Below are positions 48,561-57,114 of a stretch of DNA of 64,000 bases, in pieces (within the stretch, counting starts at the first letter, position 1; each line of letters begins with the position of its first letter). A program made the position numbers and the translations under genes. Location of the stretch: positions 149,634-213,633 of the forward strand of contig CAZGMK010000002.1 in the NCBI GenBank assembly GCA_964526835.1, read 5' to 3'. The DNA comes from DAOSXA01 sp964526835. Lineage in GTDB: Bacteria; Zixibacteria; MSB-5A5; GN15; FEB-12. Below the pieces are notes generated by a model that was not told the origin of the DNA, searched no databases, and saw nothing but the letters and a program-made list of their open reading frames with translations.

Positions 48561-49172
48561 TTAATGCGGATCGTAGGTTCCTTGACTGGTCGAATTGTCG
48601 TTGTCCCGCATGCCCCGATCGAACCGTCTCTCCCGAAATGCCCGCAACTTCTTGAGCATCTCGGCTTCAAAGCGTTCATGGAATACCACCAGCTTGCCTC
48701 GCTGTTGCGGGGTCAGGATGTCCCTGGATTGCTCGATCAGTTCATTGAATCGTCGGAGCTGCTGTTGCTTCAATTCGTGGACCCGGTCGACCAAATGCTC
48801 GATTGTCGCGTCGTCAAGGGTGTCGGCGGCAAGACCGTCGGCGAGCTGCATCACCACCTCGCGGTTTCGGTCCTGCAAGTCCTGCATCTCCTTGCGAGTC
48901 CGGTGGAACATCGTCACGAAAACCTTTTCCTGCTCCTCGTTGAGGTCCAGCACCTCCAGCATCTTCAAGAGACGCAGTTGCTCCAGGTGGCGATGGTCCA
49001 TCGACCTTGACCGCTCCGGCCCTCGGCCTGGACGGCGCCGGCTTCCATCGGGAGGGCCGCCCTGCGCCAGCCAGCAGGGTGGCTGCTGGTCGCGGCGAGT
49101 CTGTCCCTGTCCGTGTGAGAGCGACGCCGCGAACATCACGAGAACAAGGAGAGTGATTATAGTATGGCGCAT
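48561..49172 (-). CDS. Spy/CpxP-like periplasmic protein (first copy)
   Basis: A 203-residue protein with a signal peptide (about 1-21, cleavage near SHGQ). An Arg/Pro/Gly-rich linker with one cysteine precedes a long helical domain with LxLNEEQEKVF and ILTPQQRGKLV, LTxxQ-type motifs, and it ends in an Arg-rich tail. ATG 49172 overlaps the anti-sigma stop by one base (TGATG); a TTG one codon earlier is possible. It is a companion to the second Spy-like gene 21 bases downstream, but the two are well diverged. Confidence 0.72.
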   Translation of the reverse strand: MRHTIITLLVLVMFAASLSHGQGQTRRDQQPPCWLAQGGPPDGSRRRPGRGPERSRSMDHRHLEQLRLLKMLEVLDLNEEQEKVFVTMFHRTRKEMQDLQDRNREVVMQLADGLAADTLDDATIEHLVDRVHELKQQQLRRFNELIEQSRDILTPQQRGKLVVFHERFEAEMLKKLRAFRERRFDRGMRDNDNSTSQGTYDPH

Positions 49173-49753
49173 CAAAGTATATCCTTCACCGTAAGGTTCT
49201 TCGCCAGGTATTGGTACTCCTCATCGGAGAGGTCGTCCAGTATGCGGCGGGCGGTAGTTGTGGGTTCTGATGCCGTCAGCTCGTCAACCAACAGCGCTAC
49301 GGTCTCTGCTTCCGGTTCGTACAATTCCGGTTCACTGAAGACATCACTCCACAACTCGGCCACAGAAGCCGATGAGCCGACCGTGGTTACATCGGGAGTC
49401 AGCGCAATCCACCAGAGACCGGCCACAAGCAGAAGCACCGACACGACCGCAGCCCCCAGCGGTCGTGGCCGCAGCAATCCGCTAATCGTCTCGGTCAAGC
49501 GCCGCCCCAGCGGCCTTGAGACGCCAGCTCGGGATCGCACCGGCAGGCTCTGCATGACATCTGCGGACAGACGTTCCGATTCGCCAGGTGATGGGTAGAA
49601 CTCCCAGTCCTCCGGCATCGCAGCGCGCAACTCCGACAGTTGATCCCGGCAAGCCCGGCACTCGGCGCAAGCCTGTATGTGGGCTTGCAGGTCGTCCGGA
49701 AGCTCCGAGCCGAACCACAGCGCCAACTCGTCCTGAAAGTCGCGGCAGTTCAT
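49172..49753 (-). CDS. zinc-finger anti-sigma factor
   Basis: A 193-residue protein. An N-terminal ZAS-type zinc site (HIQACAECRAC, about residues 25-35) binds the sigma factor in this family. A single transmembrane helix (about 97-116, AAVVSVLLLVAGLWWIAL) leads to an acidic periplasmic segment. The start at 49753 overlaps the sigma stop (ATGA); an ATG three codons earlier is possible. I infer that it holds the ECF factor at the inner membrane and releases it on an envelope signal, possibly sensed with the Spy-like proteins encoded next. Confidence 0.88.
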   Translation of the reverse strand: MNCRDFQDELALWFGSELPDDLQAHIQACAECRACRDQLSELRAAMPEDWEFYPSPGESERLSADVMQSLPVRSRAGVSRPLGRRLTETISGLLRPRPLGAAVVSVLLLVAGLWWIALTPDVTTVGSSASVAELWSDVFSEPELYEPEAETVALLVDELTASEPTTTARRILDDLSDEEYQYLAKNLTVKDIL

Positions 49754-50316
49754 TGATGCCATCCTTTATCGCGCGCCCATGTGCGCAACTTGATCACCGC
49801 TTGCCGGTAATGGGTCTTGACCGTCCCGAGGGCTTTGCCGGTGACTGCCGAGATTTCGTTGAAGGGCATCTGCTTGTAGAAACGAAGTTCGAAGACCGCC
49901 CGTTGTCCCTCGGGAAGCGAGTGCATAAAATCAAGTAAGCTCCGGCGCAGCTCCTTGCGGCTCAGGTCCAACTCGGGGTCGCTATCCGACTGATAACGGG
50001 ACGAATCAACTCCGTCGAGCGAATCGGCTCTCGCCACCGCCGGCGACTTGAGAAAGTTCAGAGTCAGATTAGTGGCGATTCGATAGAGCCATGAAGAGAA
50101 TGAACTCTCGCCGCGAAATTGCCCCAATCGCTGCCAAGCGGTTATGAAAGCCTCCTGGGCCAGGTCCTGGGCGGTCTGTCGATCGCCGGTCATCCGATAT
50201 GTCAGAGCAACAGTTTGGTCCATCAGTAGTCTCACCAGACGGCCGTAGGCATCGCGGTCTCCACCGGCGGCCAGCGCCGCCAAAGTCTCTGGGTTGTCGC
50301 TGGTGCCTTTGGCCAT
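49750..50316 (-). CDS. ECF-family RNA polymerase sigma factor
   Basis: A 188-residue sigma-70-family protein. Region 2 (about 20-95, DLAQEAFITAWQRLGQFRGESSFSSWLYRIA) recognises the -10 element. Region 4 (about 125-180, LPEGQRAVFELRFYKQMPFNEISAVTG, GTVKTHYRQA) recognises the -35 element. The start is preceded by AAAGGAT. It heads a four-gene operon with its anti-sigma factor and two Spy-like proteins, a layout typical of autoregulated extracytoplasmic stress systems. Confidence 0.93.
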   Translation of the reverse strand: MAKGTSDNPETLAALAAGGDRDAYGRLVRLLMDQTVALTYRMTGDRQTAQDLAQEAFITAWQRLGQFRGESSFSSWLYRIATNLTLNFLKSPAVARADSLDGVDSSRYQSDSDPELDLSRKELRRSLLDFMHSLPEGQRAVFELRFYKQMPFNEISAVTGKALGTVKTHYRQAVIKLRTWARDKGWHQ

Positions 50317-50386
50317 ATCCTTTCAGTTTCCGTGCTTATGACAGTCGGCCATACCCTGAGGATTAATCGGAGCAGCGGCAAAAGAC

Positions 50387-50415
50387 ACAAAAAAAGCCGA
50401 CCCGAAACGGTCGGC
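50387..50415 (-). terminator. strong intrinsic terminator after mreB
   Basis: On the minus strand GCCGACC (50415-50409) pairs with GGTCGGC (50402-50396) across a 6-base loop and is followed by seven T. It lies about 30 bases past the mreB stop and separates mreB from the sigma operon. Confidence 0.9.
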
Positions 50416-50447
50416 GCTGAGACTCCTTTATCCAAGTCGTTGCGGAT

Positions 50448-51476
50448 TCAGTCCTTTCGGCTTTTCTCCAATACCTTATGGAAATCGGCCAGGTTTTCCA
50501 GGACCGTGCCGCAGCCCCGCACCACGCAGGTCAGGGGATCATCGGCAACGTTTACGGGCAGATTGGTCTCCTGGCGCAAACGCTTGTCCAAACCCCGCAG
50601 CAGGGCTCCGCCTCCGGTGAGAATAATACCGCGCTCCAGAATATCAGAGGCCAGTTCCGGGGGGGTCCTTTCGAGAGCCTGGCGAACAGCCTCCACTATG
50701 ATGTCGATCGTCTCCGAGAGCGCCTCCCGAATCTGCACGGAGGAAAGCGCGAGATTCTTCGGGACGCCCGCCACCAGGTCACGGCCGCGGATGTCCATCG
50801 AGAGTTCTTTGTCCAGCGGGAAAGCCGAGCCTATTTTGATCTTGAGCAGCTCCGCGGTGAGCTCGCCGATGAGAAGATTGTAGTTCTTCTTCAGATACTG
50901 GATTATCGCCTCGTTGAGCTCGTCGCCGGCCACGCGGATCGAAGTGTCGTGAACAATACCGTTCAGCGCGATGACGGCAATCTCGCTGGTGCCGCCGCCA
51001 ATATCTATGATCATACAACCCGAAGGTTCATGGACCGGAAGCCCGACGCCGATAGCGGCGGCCATAGGCTCGGCCAGCAAATAAACTTCTCGGGCCCCGG
51101 CGTTCTCGGCCGAATCGCGGACAGCACGCTTCTCGACCTCGGTGATTCCGGAGGGTACGGAAACGACAACCCGAGGCTTCATCAGATACCGATGGCGCAC
51201 GACCCTGCGGATGAAGTCCGCAATGAGCTTCTCTGAGATGTCGAAGTCGGCTATGACACCGTCCTTCAGGGGCCGGATGGCCTGAATACCGCCAGGCGTC
51301 CGACCCATCATTTCCTTGGCCGCAGCGCCGATAGCCAGCACCTTGCCTGTAGCCTGCTCGACGGCCACAACCGAAGGTTCGTTGAGCACGATCCCCTGGT
51401 TGCGCACATAAACAAGGGTGTTGGCGGTCCCCAAGTCGATTCCGATATCATTAGACAAGGTGTCGAATAGTCCCAA
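50448..51476 (-). CDS. mreB: rod shape-determining protein MreB
   Basis: A 342-residue actin-like ATPase. The phosphate 1 motif GIDLGTANTLVY, IDIGGGTSEIAVI (phosphate 2) and LTGGGALLRGLDK (adenosine) are all present. It polymerises under the inner membrane and positions cell-wall synthesis. The start codon is TTG at 51476, supported by AAAGGGA seven bases upstream and the family N-terminus (GLFDTLSNDIGIDLG). The usual partners mreC and mreD do not follow; the gene ends in a strong terminator. Confidence 0.96.
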   Translation of the reverse strand: MGLFDTLSNDIGIDLGTANTLVYVRNQGIVLNEPSVVAVEQATGKVLAIGAAAKEMMGRTPGGIQAIRPLKDGVIADFDISEKLIADFIRRVVRHRYLMKPRVVVSVPSGITEVEKRAVRDSAENAGAREVYLLAEPMAAAIGVGLPVHEPSGCMIIDIGGGTSEIAVIALNGIVHDTSIRVAGDELNEAIIQYLKKNYNLLIGELTAELLKIKIGSAFPLDKELSMDIRGRDLVAGVPKNLALSSVQIREALSETIDIIVEAVRQALERTPPELASDILERGIILTGGGALLRGLDKRLRQETNLPVNVADDPLTCVVRGCGTVLENLADFHKVLEKSRKD

Positions 51477-51676
51477 GCTAAGTCCCTTTAACTGCGGTCC
51501 TCAAACCACGATGGTCGGCGGACAATCATGTGCAGTGCAATCAGTCCCGCTCGACCCAATATCTATTACTATATCGAATCGGCTGGCCACAAGTTTACCC
51601 CCGCCCGGCAATCAGCGCAATCTAAAAACGGTCAGATATCCGGTTTTTGTCAGTCCGCCGGATGACACGCCAGAGG

Positions 51677-52399
51677 TCATCGCCAACTCATGCGGTAAAC
51701 TCGCTGGCCGCGCCCTGGAGTGGCTCCGGGGCCCTTGATCCTGACGATGATCCGCATTACCACGTATCCGAAGACGAATCCGCCCACGTGAGCCATCCAC
51801 GCAACACCCCCCCCGCCGCTGCCCAGGGCAGTGAATGACATCAGGAGCTGGTAGATAAACCATATTCCGAGAAGCAGCTTGGCTGGAATCTGAATGAAGG
51901 TGAAGAAGAAGAAGAAGACCAGCGTCGTGATTCGGGCGTGCGGGTGCAATACCATGTACGCGCCCATTACGCCGGCTATAGCCCCCGATGCGCCGACAAG
52001 CGGCACCTGGGAGTTAGAGTCAAACAAGGTATAGAGAGTGATTGCGGCAAGCCCGGATACGACATAGAAGAAGAGGAATTTGACCGACCCGAGGTAGTCC
52101 TCGATGTTGTTGCCGTAAATCCACAGGAAGAGCATGTTTCCGATCAGGTGCATCCAGCCCCCGTGCATGAACATCGAGGTGAACGGGGTCAGCCAGTGCG
52201 AAGCCGGAATCTCCGGAGTGAGTTCGACTGAATGTATAAATTCATAGGGAATGAATCCATACTGAATTGTGAAGAGCTGGAAGCCGCGCTGTCCAAGCAT
52301 GATGGTGAACAGAAAGATCAGCGAGTTGATGACGATCAGCGCCACAGTGAGGTGGGGCTTGCCAATTGTCGGTACATCATCTCTTATTGGAAAGAACAC
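51677..52399 (-). CDS. rhomboid family intramembrane serine protease (second)
   Basis: A 240-residue six-helix membrane protein. Catalytic Ser138 lies in GASGAIAG and His204 in MAHVGG; MFMHGGWMHLIGNMLFLWIYG is the N-terminal rhomboid signature. A run of phenylalanines (about 161-167) lies in one helix. The GTG start at 52399 follows AGGAG. It lies 23 bases downstream of an M23 peptidase gene, so the two probably share a transcript. It lacks the coiled-coil tail of the rhomboid at 378-1202. Confidence 0.92.
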   Translation of the reverse strand: MFFPIRDDVPTIGKPHLTVALIVINSLIFLFTIMLGQRGFQLFTIQYGFIPYEFIHSVELTPEIPASHWLTPFTSMFMHGGWMHLIGNMLFLWIYGNNIEDYLGSVKFLFFYVVSGLAAITLYTLFDSNSQVPLVGASGAIAGVMGAYMVLHPHARITTLVFFFFFTFIQIPAKLLLGIWFIYQLLMSFTALGSGGGGVAWMAHVGGFVFGYVVMRIIVRIKGPGATPGRGQRVYRMSWR

Positions 52400-52422
52400 T
52401 ATTGTCTCCTGCCGTGGCCTTG

Positions 52423-54708
52423 CTACCTCTTCTTAGTGGAACTCACGGTAAACTGCAGATACTGCTCAGTCTTCTTGCCTGCTCGATCGGTGACTTCAAT
52501 GGCCAGGTGGTGACGTCCTTCGTCAAGGGGTTCAAGCGGTCGCGTGCGGACCATTCCCGTTTCAGGATCATACTCGGGAATGAGCCACTCGCCGTCCAGC
52601 TTGATGAGAATGTTCCGATCGTCGCCGATTCCTGACAGCGCGTCCTCTATAACAAAGGACACCAACGGTGTTCGATCGGTCAATACCTGGTCATGAAAGA
52701 TGGAGAGACGCCTTATCTGCGGGGCCTCGTGATCGAAGACCAGAGCAAATGAACCGCCGCCGTTTGACCTGGCCCGCAGGAACCCATCCTCTTCTCGCTG
52801 ATGGTCCAGCCAGACCCAGCGATCCTTCTCCTCATCCAGCCAGCAGACGCCGTCGGACCAGGCCTTGGTCATTCTCGCGATCGGCCTCATAAGAAGGTCA
52901 AAGCCGCGACGAGTAGGAAAAGCCTTAGGCAGTATCTGATAGTGATTCGAATTGAGTCCAAGGGCAATGCGATTGGGCGTGGTGGACCTGATCTCGATGA
53001 AGCGGGGCGCCGGGAAATCGTCGGCCCTCAATTCCAAGGAGAAGTACTCGTCGTAGTCGATCCGTTGATGCTTCCTCTGGCCGACCAGGCGAATATGCAG
53101 TGTATCGCTCAGCACGTAAACCTCGGCCGTGGTGTCTCTGGTCATTGTCACACCAATACGATCTATGCGCTCATGACGCGATTGCGGCGGGATGAAGCAG
53201 GCATGACGAGTCATATCAAGGTATTGCAGCGGTTCAATCCCGAGCAGAGTATCGCGATAGTACAGTCTCGCCTGCCCGAGAGCGCCGTTGATCACCCGGG
53301 CCTCGACATGTATTAGCAGGCCATCTTCAAGCACTTCATGGTGGATGTCGCAACGATCAGGCGCACTCTCTCGCAGTCCATTGAAGATATTGTCGCGAAT
53401 GACGCCGTTACCGCTGAAGAGGAACAGGCGCAGGACTGCGCGATCCACTCCGGCCCCGACGGCGCGGACCTTCAGGCGACCGCCATCCAGCCTGGTCAGA
53501 GTGACCGTCGGCGGCTGCCCCCACATCTGGCTTCGGTTTCGCAGGACCAGAATCGAATCGACGTCCAGCTTCTCCCAACCGGCAGCGCCGGTGAAAAAGA
53601 ACTCAGTTGTGTCGCGGCCGATCTTGATCGTGGAATCCAGCGTGAAGATGTCTCCCGGAGGGCCCCACAGGAACGGGATCACGGCCACGCTCTCGTTGCC
53701 CCAGACATCGCGCGCCACCAGCCGCGCCTCATGACGCCCGATCGGCAGAGACAGGTCACGCCCGAGATGACCGGTCGGACCGAGACGCCCGCCGCTGCCG
53801 GAGAACGTGTTGCCCTGGATTTTGAATAAGCGCCGGACCCGTTTGCGGCCTTCGGATGCTTCGGTTAGGTCGTATTCCAGCCGCACCAGATGGCCGTTGG
53901 CGTAGTCGACCGTATCCATACGTGATTCATAGAACAGCTTGTCGTCTATGAACACGCTTATCTGATAGATGCCCTGTTTCATGCCATCGGTTCGCATTCG
54001 GTCATATCCCTCCAGGAGGAGTCCTAGCGGGCGATGCAGATAGAGCAGCGTGTCCGGGGCGTAGACGCCGGCGCCAGTCGATCTGAGGTCGAAGAAGGCC
54101 TTGCGACGGCCATCGTCAAACAGAGAGTGCTCATCGACCAACTGGATACCGAATCGAGTCAGCGTCGGTCTGACCCTGTCGTCAACGCTGTAACCCTGGG
54201 TGAGGGGATTGACCGGAAGATGCTCGGGACCGACCCGCTTCTCGAAGTGCAGGTGGGGACCACCGGAGCCGCTCTGGCCGGTGTAGGCCAGCAGTTGCCC
54301 TTTGCGGTACCGCAGTTCGTCCGGGCTGAACCTGAGGTCCTGATAGTACCGTCTGGCTGCGGCCTGGGCCTCCTTGAGGCGTTGATCGATAGGCCCGTCA
54401 TACCGGCTCAGGTGCCCGAAAACATACAGATTATCCTCGTTGTCCATGTAATACAGGGCCTTACCATAGCCGAAGTAGGATGTCTTTACTCGCCAGACAT
54501 AGCCGTCAGCCGGCGCCGTTACTCTGACTCCGATACGCCCGCCGGTACGCAGATCGACACCGGCATGGAAGTGCCCGTCGCGGAAATCCCCGAATCCGCT
54601 GGAGAGGTCAACAGAGCGATCGAGCGGCCACTCGGCCGCGTAAGCAGGAGAGCCTAACAATCCTGTCAGGACAACCGATAAGATGAAAACTGAGATAGAC
54701 TTAAGCAT
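52423..54708 (-). CDS. large exported M23-family metallopeptidase-like protein
   Basis: A 761-residue protein with a signal peptide (about 1-24, cleavage AYA). The LytM/M23 domain (about 30-185) carries HFHAGVDL (first zinc ligands) and HLHFE (third ligand), so the zinc site looks complete. The remaining 570 residues are beta-rich and unrecognised; one stretch (about 225-350) has transthyretin/Ig-like strands. M23 enzymes cut peptidoglycan cross-bridges or regulate amidases. The unusually long C-terminal part may anchor it to the envelope or bind substrate. Confidence 0.88.
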   Translation of the reverse strand: MLKSISVFILSVVLTGLLGSPAYAAEWPLDRSVDLSSGFGDFRDGHFHAGVDLRTGGRIGVRVTAPADGYVWRVKTSYFGYGKALYYMDNEDNLYVFGHLSRYDGPIDQRLKEAQAAARRYYQDLRFSPDELRYRKGQLLAYTGQSGSGGPHLHFEKRVGPEHLPVNPLTQGYSVDDRVRPTLTRFGIQLVDEHSLFDDGRRKAFFDLRSTGAGVYAPDTLLYLHRPLGLLLEGYDRMRTDGMKQGIYQISVFIDDKLFYESRMDTVDYANGHLVRLEYDLTEASEGRKRVRRLFKIQGNTFSGSGGRLGPTGHLGRDLSLPIGRHEARLVARDVWGNESVAVIPFLWGPPGDIFTLDSTIKIGRDTTEFFFTGAAGWEKLDVDSILVLRNRSQMWGQPPTVTLTRLDGGRLKVRAVGAGVDRAVLRLFLFSGNGVIRDNIFNGLRESAPDRCDIHHEVLEDGLLIHVEARVINGALGQARLYYRDTLLGIEPLQYLDMTRHACFIPPQSRHERIDRIGVTMTRDTTAEVYVLSDTLHIRLVGQRKHQRIDYDEYFSLELRADDFPAPRFIEIRSTTPNRIALGLNSNHYQILPKAFPTRRGFDLLMRPIARMTKAWSDGVCWLDEEKDRWVWLDHQREEDGFLRARSNGGGSFALVFDHEAPQIRRLSIFHDQVLTDRTPLVSFVIEDALSGIGDDRNILIKLDGEWLIPEYDPETGMVRTRPLEPLDEGRHHLAIEVTDRAGKKTEQYLQFTVSSTKKR

Positions 54709-54811
54709 AAAACCCGGAAAACAGCATTTCGTGTTGTGCCTGGTGGCTACTTGTTACTTGTTGTTTGTACAAAAAACGTCGACCTTATGCAATTATTATC
54801 GGTCGCGGCTA

Positions 54812-54839
54812 TTGCAATGAGCTGCTTCGGGATTATATT
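54812..54839 (+). promoter_or_regulatory. candidate promoter of the PpiD-like gene
   Basis: TTGCAA and TATATT are separated by 16 bases, about 75 bases upstream of the ATG, in the 205-base gap between divergent genes. Confidence 0.45.
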
Positions 54840-54913
54840 CATGGGCTGACTCGGTCGCTAGGGCCGAAAATGGAAGCGAATTATCGGGAATCACATATTT
54901 GGAGTGAGAATGC

Positions 54914-56767
54914 ATGTTTGAAGCGCTTCGCAGGATGATCTTTCCTATCATCATTATTGTGCTGGTCTTCTTCGTCGCTATGATCGTTCTGGAATGGGGC
55001 CTCGGAATGTCCTCACGTCAGGCTTTCGATCAGGCCAATGTGGCCGCGGTCATCAACGGTGAAGAAGTCCCCTGGCAGGATTTCAATCGCATTTACAATG
55101 ATCTGGTACAGAGCGCACGGGCCGAGCTGGACGACGAAGAAGACCTGCCGGAGGCCAGAATCGAGCAATTGCGGGACCAAGCCTGGCAGCAGTTGCTGGC
55201 GGATCGTCTGCTTACTCAGAAGGCAAGGGAGAACAACATCTCCGTCACCGAGGAGGAAGTGTATGCTTTCCTTAAGATGTCTCCCCCACAGGGGCTGCGG
55301 TCGCTGCCATACTTTCAGACAGACGGCCAGTTCGACTACCAGAAGTATCTCAATTCGATGGCCGATCCCCGCATGGCCGGCTACTGGGCCAGCCTGGAAC
55401 CGATCATCAAGTCGGACATGCGCAAGTTGAAGATGCAGCAACTGGTCGTCCAGGCCGCTACCGTCACTGAACAGGAAGTGCGCCAGATGTGGGTACGGAG
55501 CAATGAACGGGTCAAGGTCGGAATGATAAATGTCGACTTCGCCCGTTTCTCTCAGCCACCGCCGCGTCCCACTGAAGAGGAGATCGAGGCGTACTATGAA
55601 GAGAACCACGAGAACTACTCGCACCCACCGAGGGCGTCGCTGAACGTTGTTATGCTGGAGAAGAAGCCTGGGCGCTACGACTGGGAGCGTGCTCACAACC
55701 GCGCGAAGGAGATCTACGATTCCATTCAGGCCGGCGCCGACTTCAAGGCCCTGGCCTACGACCTGTCTGAGGACCCGGGCTCGGCCCGTGACAGCGGCAG
55801 TCTCGGCTGGTTCGATCGAGGTCGCATGGTCGAGGAGTTCGACCGTATGGCTTTCAACCTTGAAGAGGGTGAAGTCTCCGAGCCGGTCCGCACGCAATTC
55901 GGCTGGCATATCATCAAACAGGAGGGTTTCCGGGATACCACCAAAACTGTCAGTGGCGAGAAGCAGACTGTCCGGCAGGCACGGGCTTCACACATCCTGA
56001 TCAAGGCGGAGCCTTCGCGTGAGACTCTCGACGGTTACTACCAGACCCTGGCCCAGTTCGAAACGCTGGCGAAGGAGTTGGGCTTCTTCCCGGCGGCCGA
56101 GGAGATGACGCTGCCGGCCACGCCCACCGGCTATTTCGCTCGCGGCGATAATATTCCAAAGGTCGGCCGCAACAGGGAGTTGAGCGACTTCGCCTTCGAG
56201 AATGACATCCATACGATCTCCTCAGTTCTGGAGAACCAGGCGGCATTCTTCGTCGTCGAGGTGGCCCAGAAGCAACCAGAAGGTATTCTGGAGTTCGAGG
56301 AGGTACGTGAACAGGTGCGTATGGATCTGGTGCATGATCTGGTCGCTCAGCAATGCCGCGACACCGCCAACGCCATCTGGGCCGACATTCAAGCCGGCGT
56401 CGATCCACGGCAGGCCGCCGAGAATCACGGCGACGAATACGAAACGCCGGAGAATGAATGGGGCCGGGACTCCTACATTCGCGGGATCGGGCGGTCGCCG
56501 AAGGTCATCGGCGCGGCTTTCAGCATGAAGGATGTTGGCGAGTTGACGCCGCCTGTCGAATACGAGCAGGGCGTTGTGATCCTCCAGTTGCGCGAGCGCA
56601 AGCAACCGGACCTGGCCGACTACACCGCCAAGCGCGATTCCCTTCAGCAGGTGTTGCTGAACAACAAGCAACAGACGGCCTTCTCCAACTGGTTCGAATA
56701 CGTGATCGACAACTCGGAAATCGTGAATAACACCGAGCGCCTGGCGACAGAGTCGGACTACTATTGA
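54914..56767 (+). CDS. membrane-anchored peptidyl-prolyl isomerase, SurA/PpiD-like
   Basis: A 617-residue protein. One N-terminal transmembrane helix (about 9-28) is followed by a SurA_N-like chaperone region (about 40-200), a parvulin PPIC domain (about 235-345; LAYDLSEDPGSARDSGSLGWF, FGWHIIKQEG) and a second isomerase-like region (about 350-480). The layout matches PpiD, which assists secreted and outer-membrane proteins as they leave the Sec channel. The start follows a GGAGTGAG site. It is monocistronic, between its own promoter and terminator. Confidence 0.9.
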   Translation: MFEALRRMIFPIIIIVLVFFVAMIVLEWGLGMSSRQAFDQANVAAVINGEEVPWQDFNRIYNDLVQSARAELDDEEDLPEARIEQLRDQAWQQLLADRLLTQKARENNISVTEEEVYAFLKMSPPQGLRSLPYFQTDGQFDYQKYLNSMADPRMAGYWASLEPIIKSDMRKLKMQQLVVQAATVTEQEVRQMWVRSNERVKVGMINVDFARFSQPPPRPTEEEIEAYYEENHENYSHPPRASLNVVMLEKKPGRYDWERAHNRAKEIYDSIQAGADFKALAYDLSEDPGSARDSGSLGWFDRGRMVEEFDRMAFNLEEGEVSEPVRTQFGWHIIKQEGFRDTTKTVSGEKQTVRQARASHILIKAEPSRETLDGYYQTLAQFETLAKELGFFPAAEEMTLPATPTGYFARGDNIPKVGRNRELSDFAFENDIHTISSVLENQAAFFVVEVAQKQPEGILEFEEVREQVRMDLVHDLVAQQCRDTANAIWADIQAGVDPRQAAENHGDEYETPENEWGRDSYIRGIGRSPKVIGAAFSMKDVGELTPPVEYEQGVVILQLRERKQPDLADYTAKRDSLQQVLLNNKQQTAFSNWFEYVIDNSEIVNNTERLATESDYY

Positions 56768-56789
56768 TCCCCGACTCCCGGCCGGCAAT

Positions 56790-57050
56790 TCATAAGGGTC
56801 TCCCCTGACGGGAGGCCCTTCTTCTTATTCCTGAGATCAGCCTTGCGAGTGCGGCGGCGGCCCATGCAGCCTCCAGAACCACAAACGGTATGGAGCCGGT
56901 CCGCCACGCATAGAACGCGGCGAGCCCCGCTCCGAACAGGTTCAACAGCAGGTACAGGGCGCCTTGCTCATCCAGCCGGCGCAGGATATTACCGGCGAAG
57001 GCAATTAATAGCAGAGTCACTCCAGCAACTCCGATCAATTCCGGGTTCAT
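56790..57050 (-). CDS. CBU_0592-like small membrane protein
   Basis: An 86-residue protein with three hydrophobic segments. The pattern GVAGVTLLLIAFAGN, LYLLLNLFGAGLAAFYAW and FVVLEAAWAAAALARLI resembles the CBU_0592 family of small membrane proteins of unknown function. Start ATG 57050 follows AGGGGG; an in-frame opening 54 codons further upstream covers the hairpin and the end of the previous gene. It may be reached by read-through from the quinone oxidoreductase gene. Confidence 0.75.
   Translation of the reverse strand: MNPELIGVAGVTLLLIAFAGNILRRLDEQGALYLLLNLFGAGLAAFYAWRTGSIPFVVLEAAWAAAALARLISGIRRRASRQGRPL
56794..56828. terminator. terminator between the PpiD-like gene and the convergent membrane gene
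   Basis: AAGGGTCTCCC and GGGAGGCCCTT form a long, nearly perfect stem with a short loop. On the plus strand it is followed by CTTCTTATT. It overlaps the last codons of the opposite gene and may act on both strands. Confidence 0.75.
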
Positions 57051-57063
57051 AGATGCCCCCTGA

Positions 57064-57094
57064 AGAAGCGGCCGACCCCGGTGAGGTCGGCCGC
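57064..57094 (-). terminator. hairpin between ETF-QO and the downstream membrane gene
   Basis: On the minus strand GCGGCCGACC (57094-57085) pairs with GGTCGGCCGC (57077-57068) and is followed by TTCTTC. It lies 20 bases past the oxidoreductase stop and about 14 bases before the next start, so it may attenuate the downstream gene. Confidence 0.65.
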
Positions 57095-57114
57095 TGGAAG
57101 TCTGAACAGGTTCG

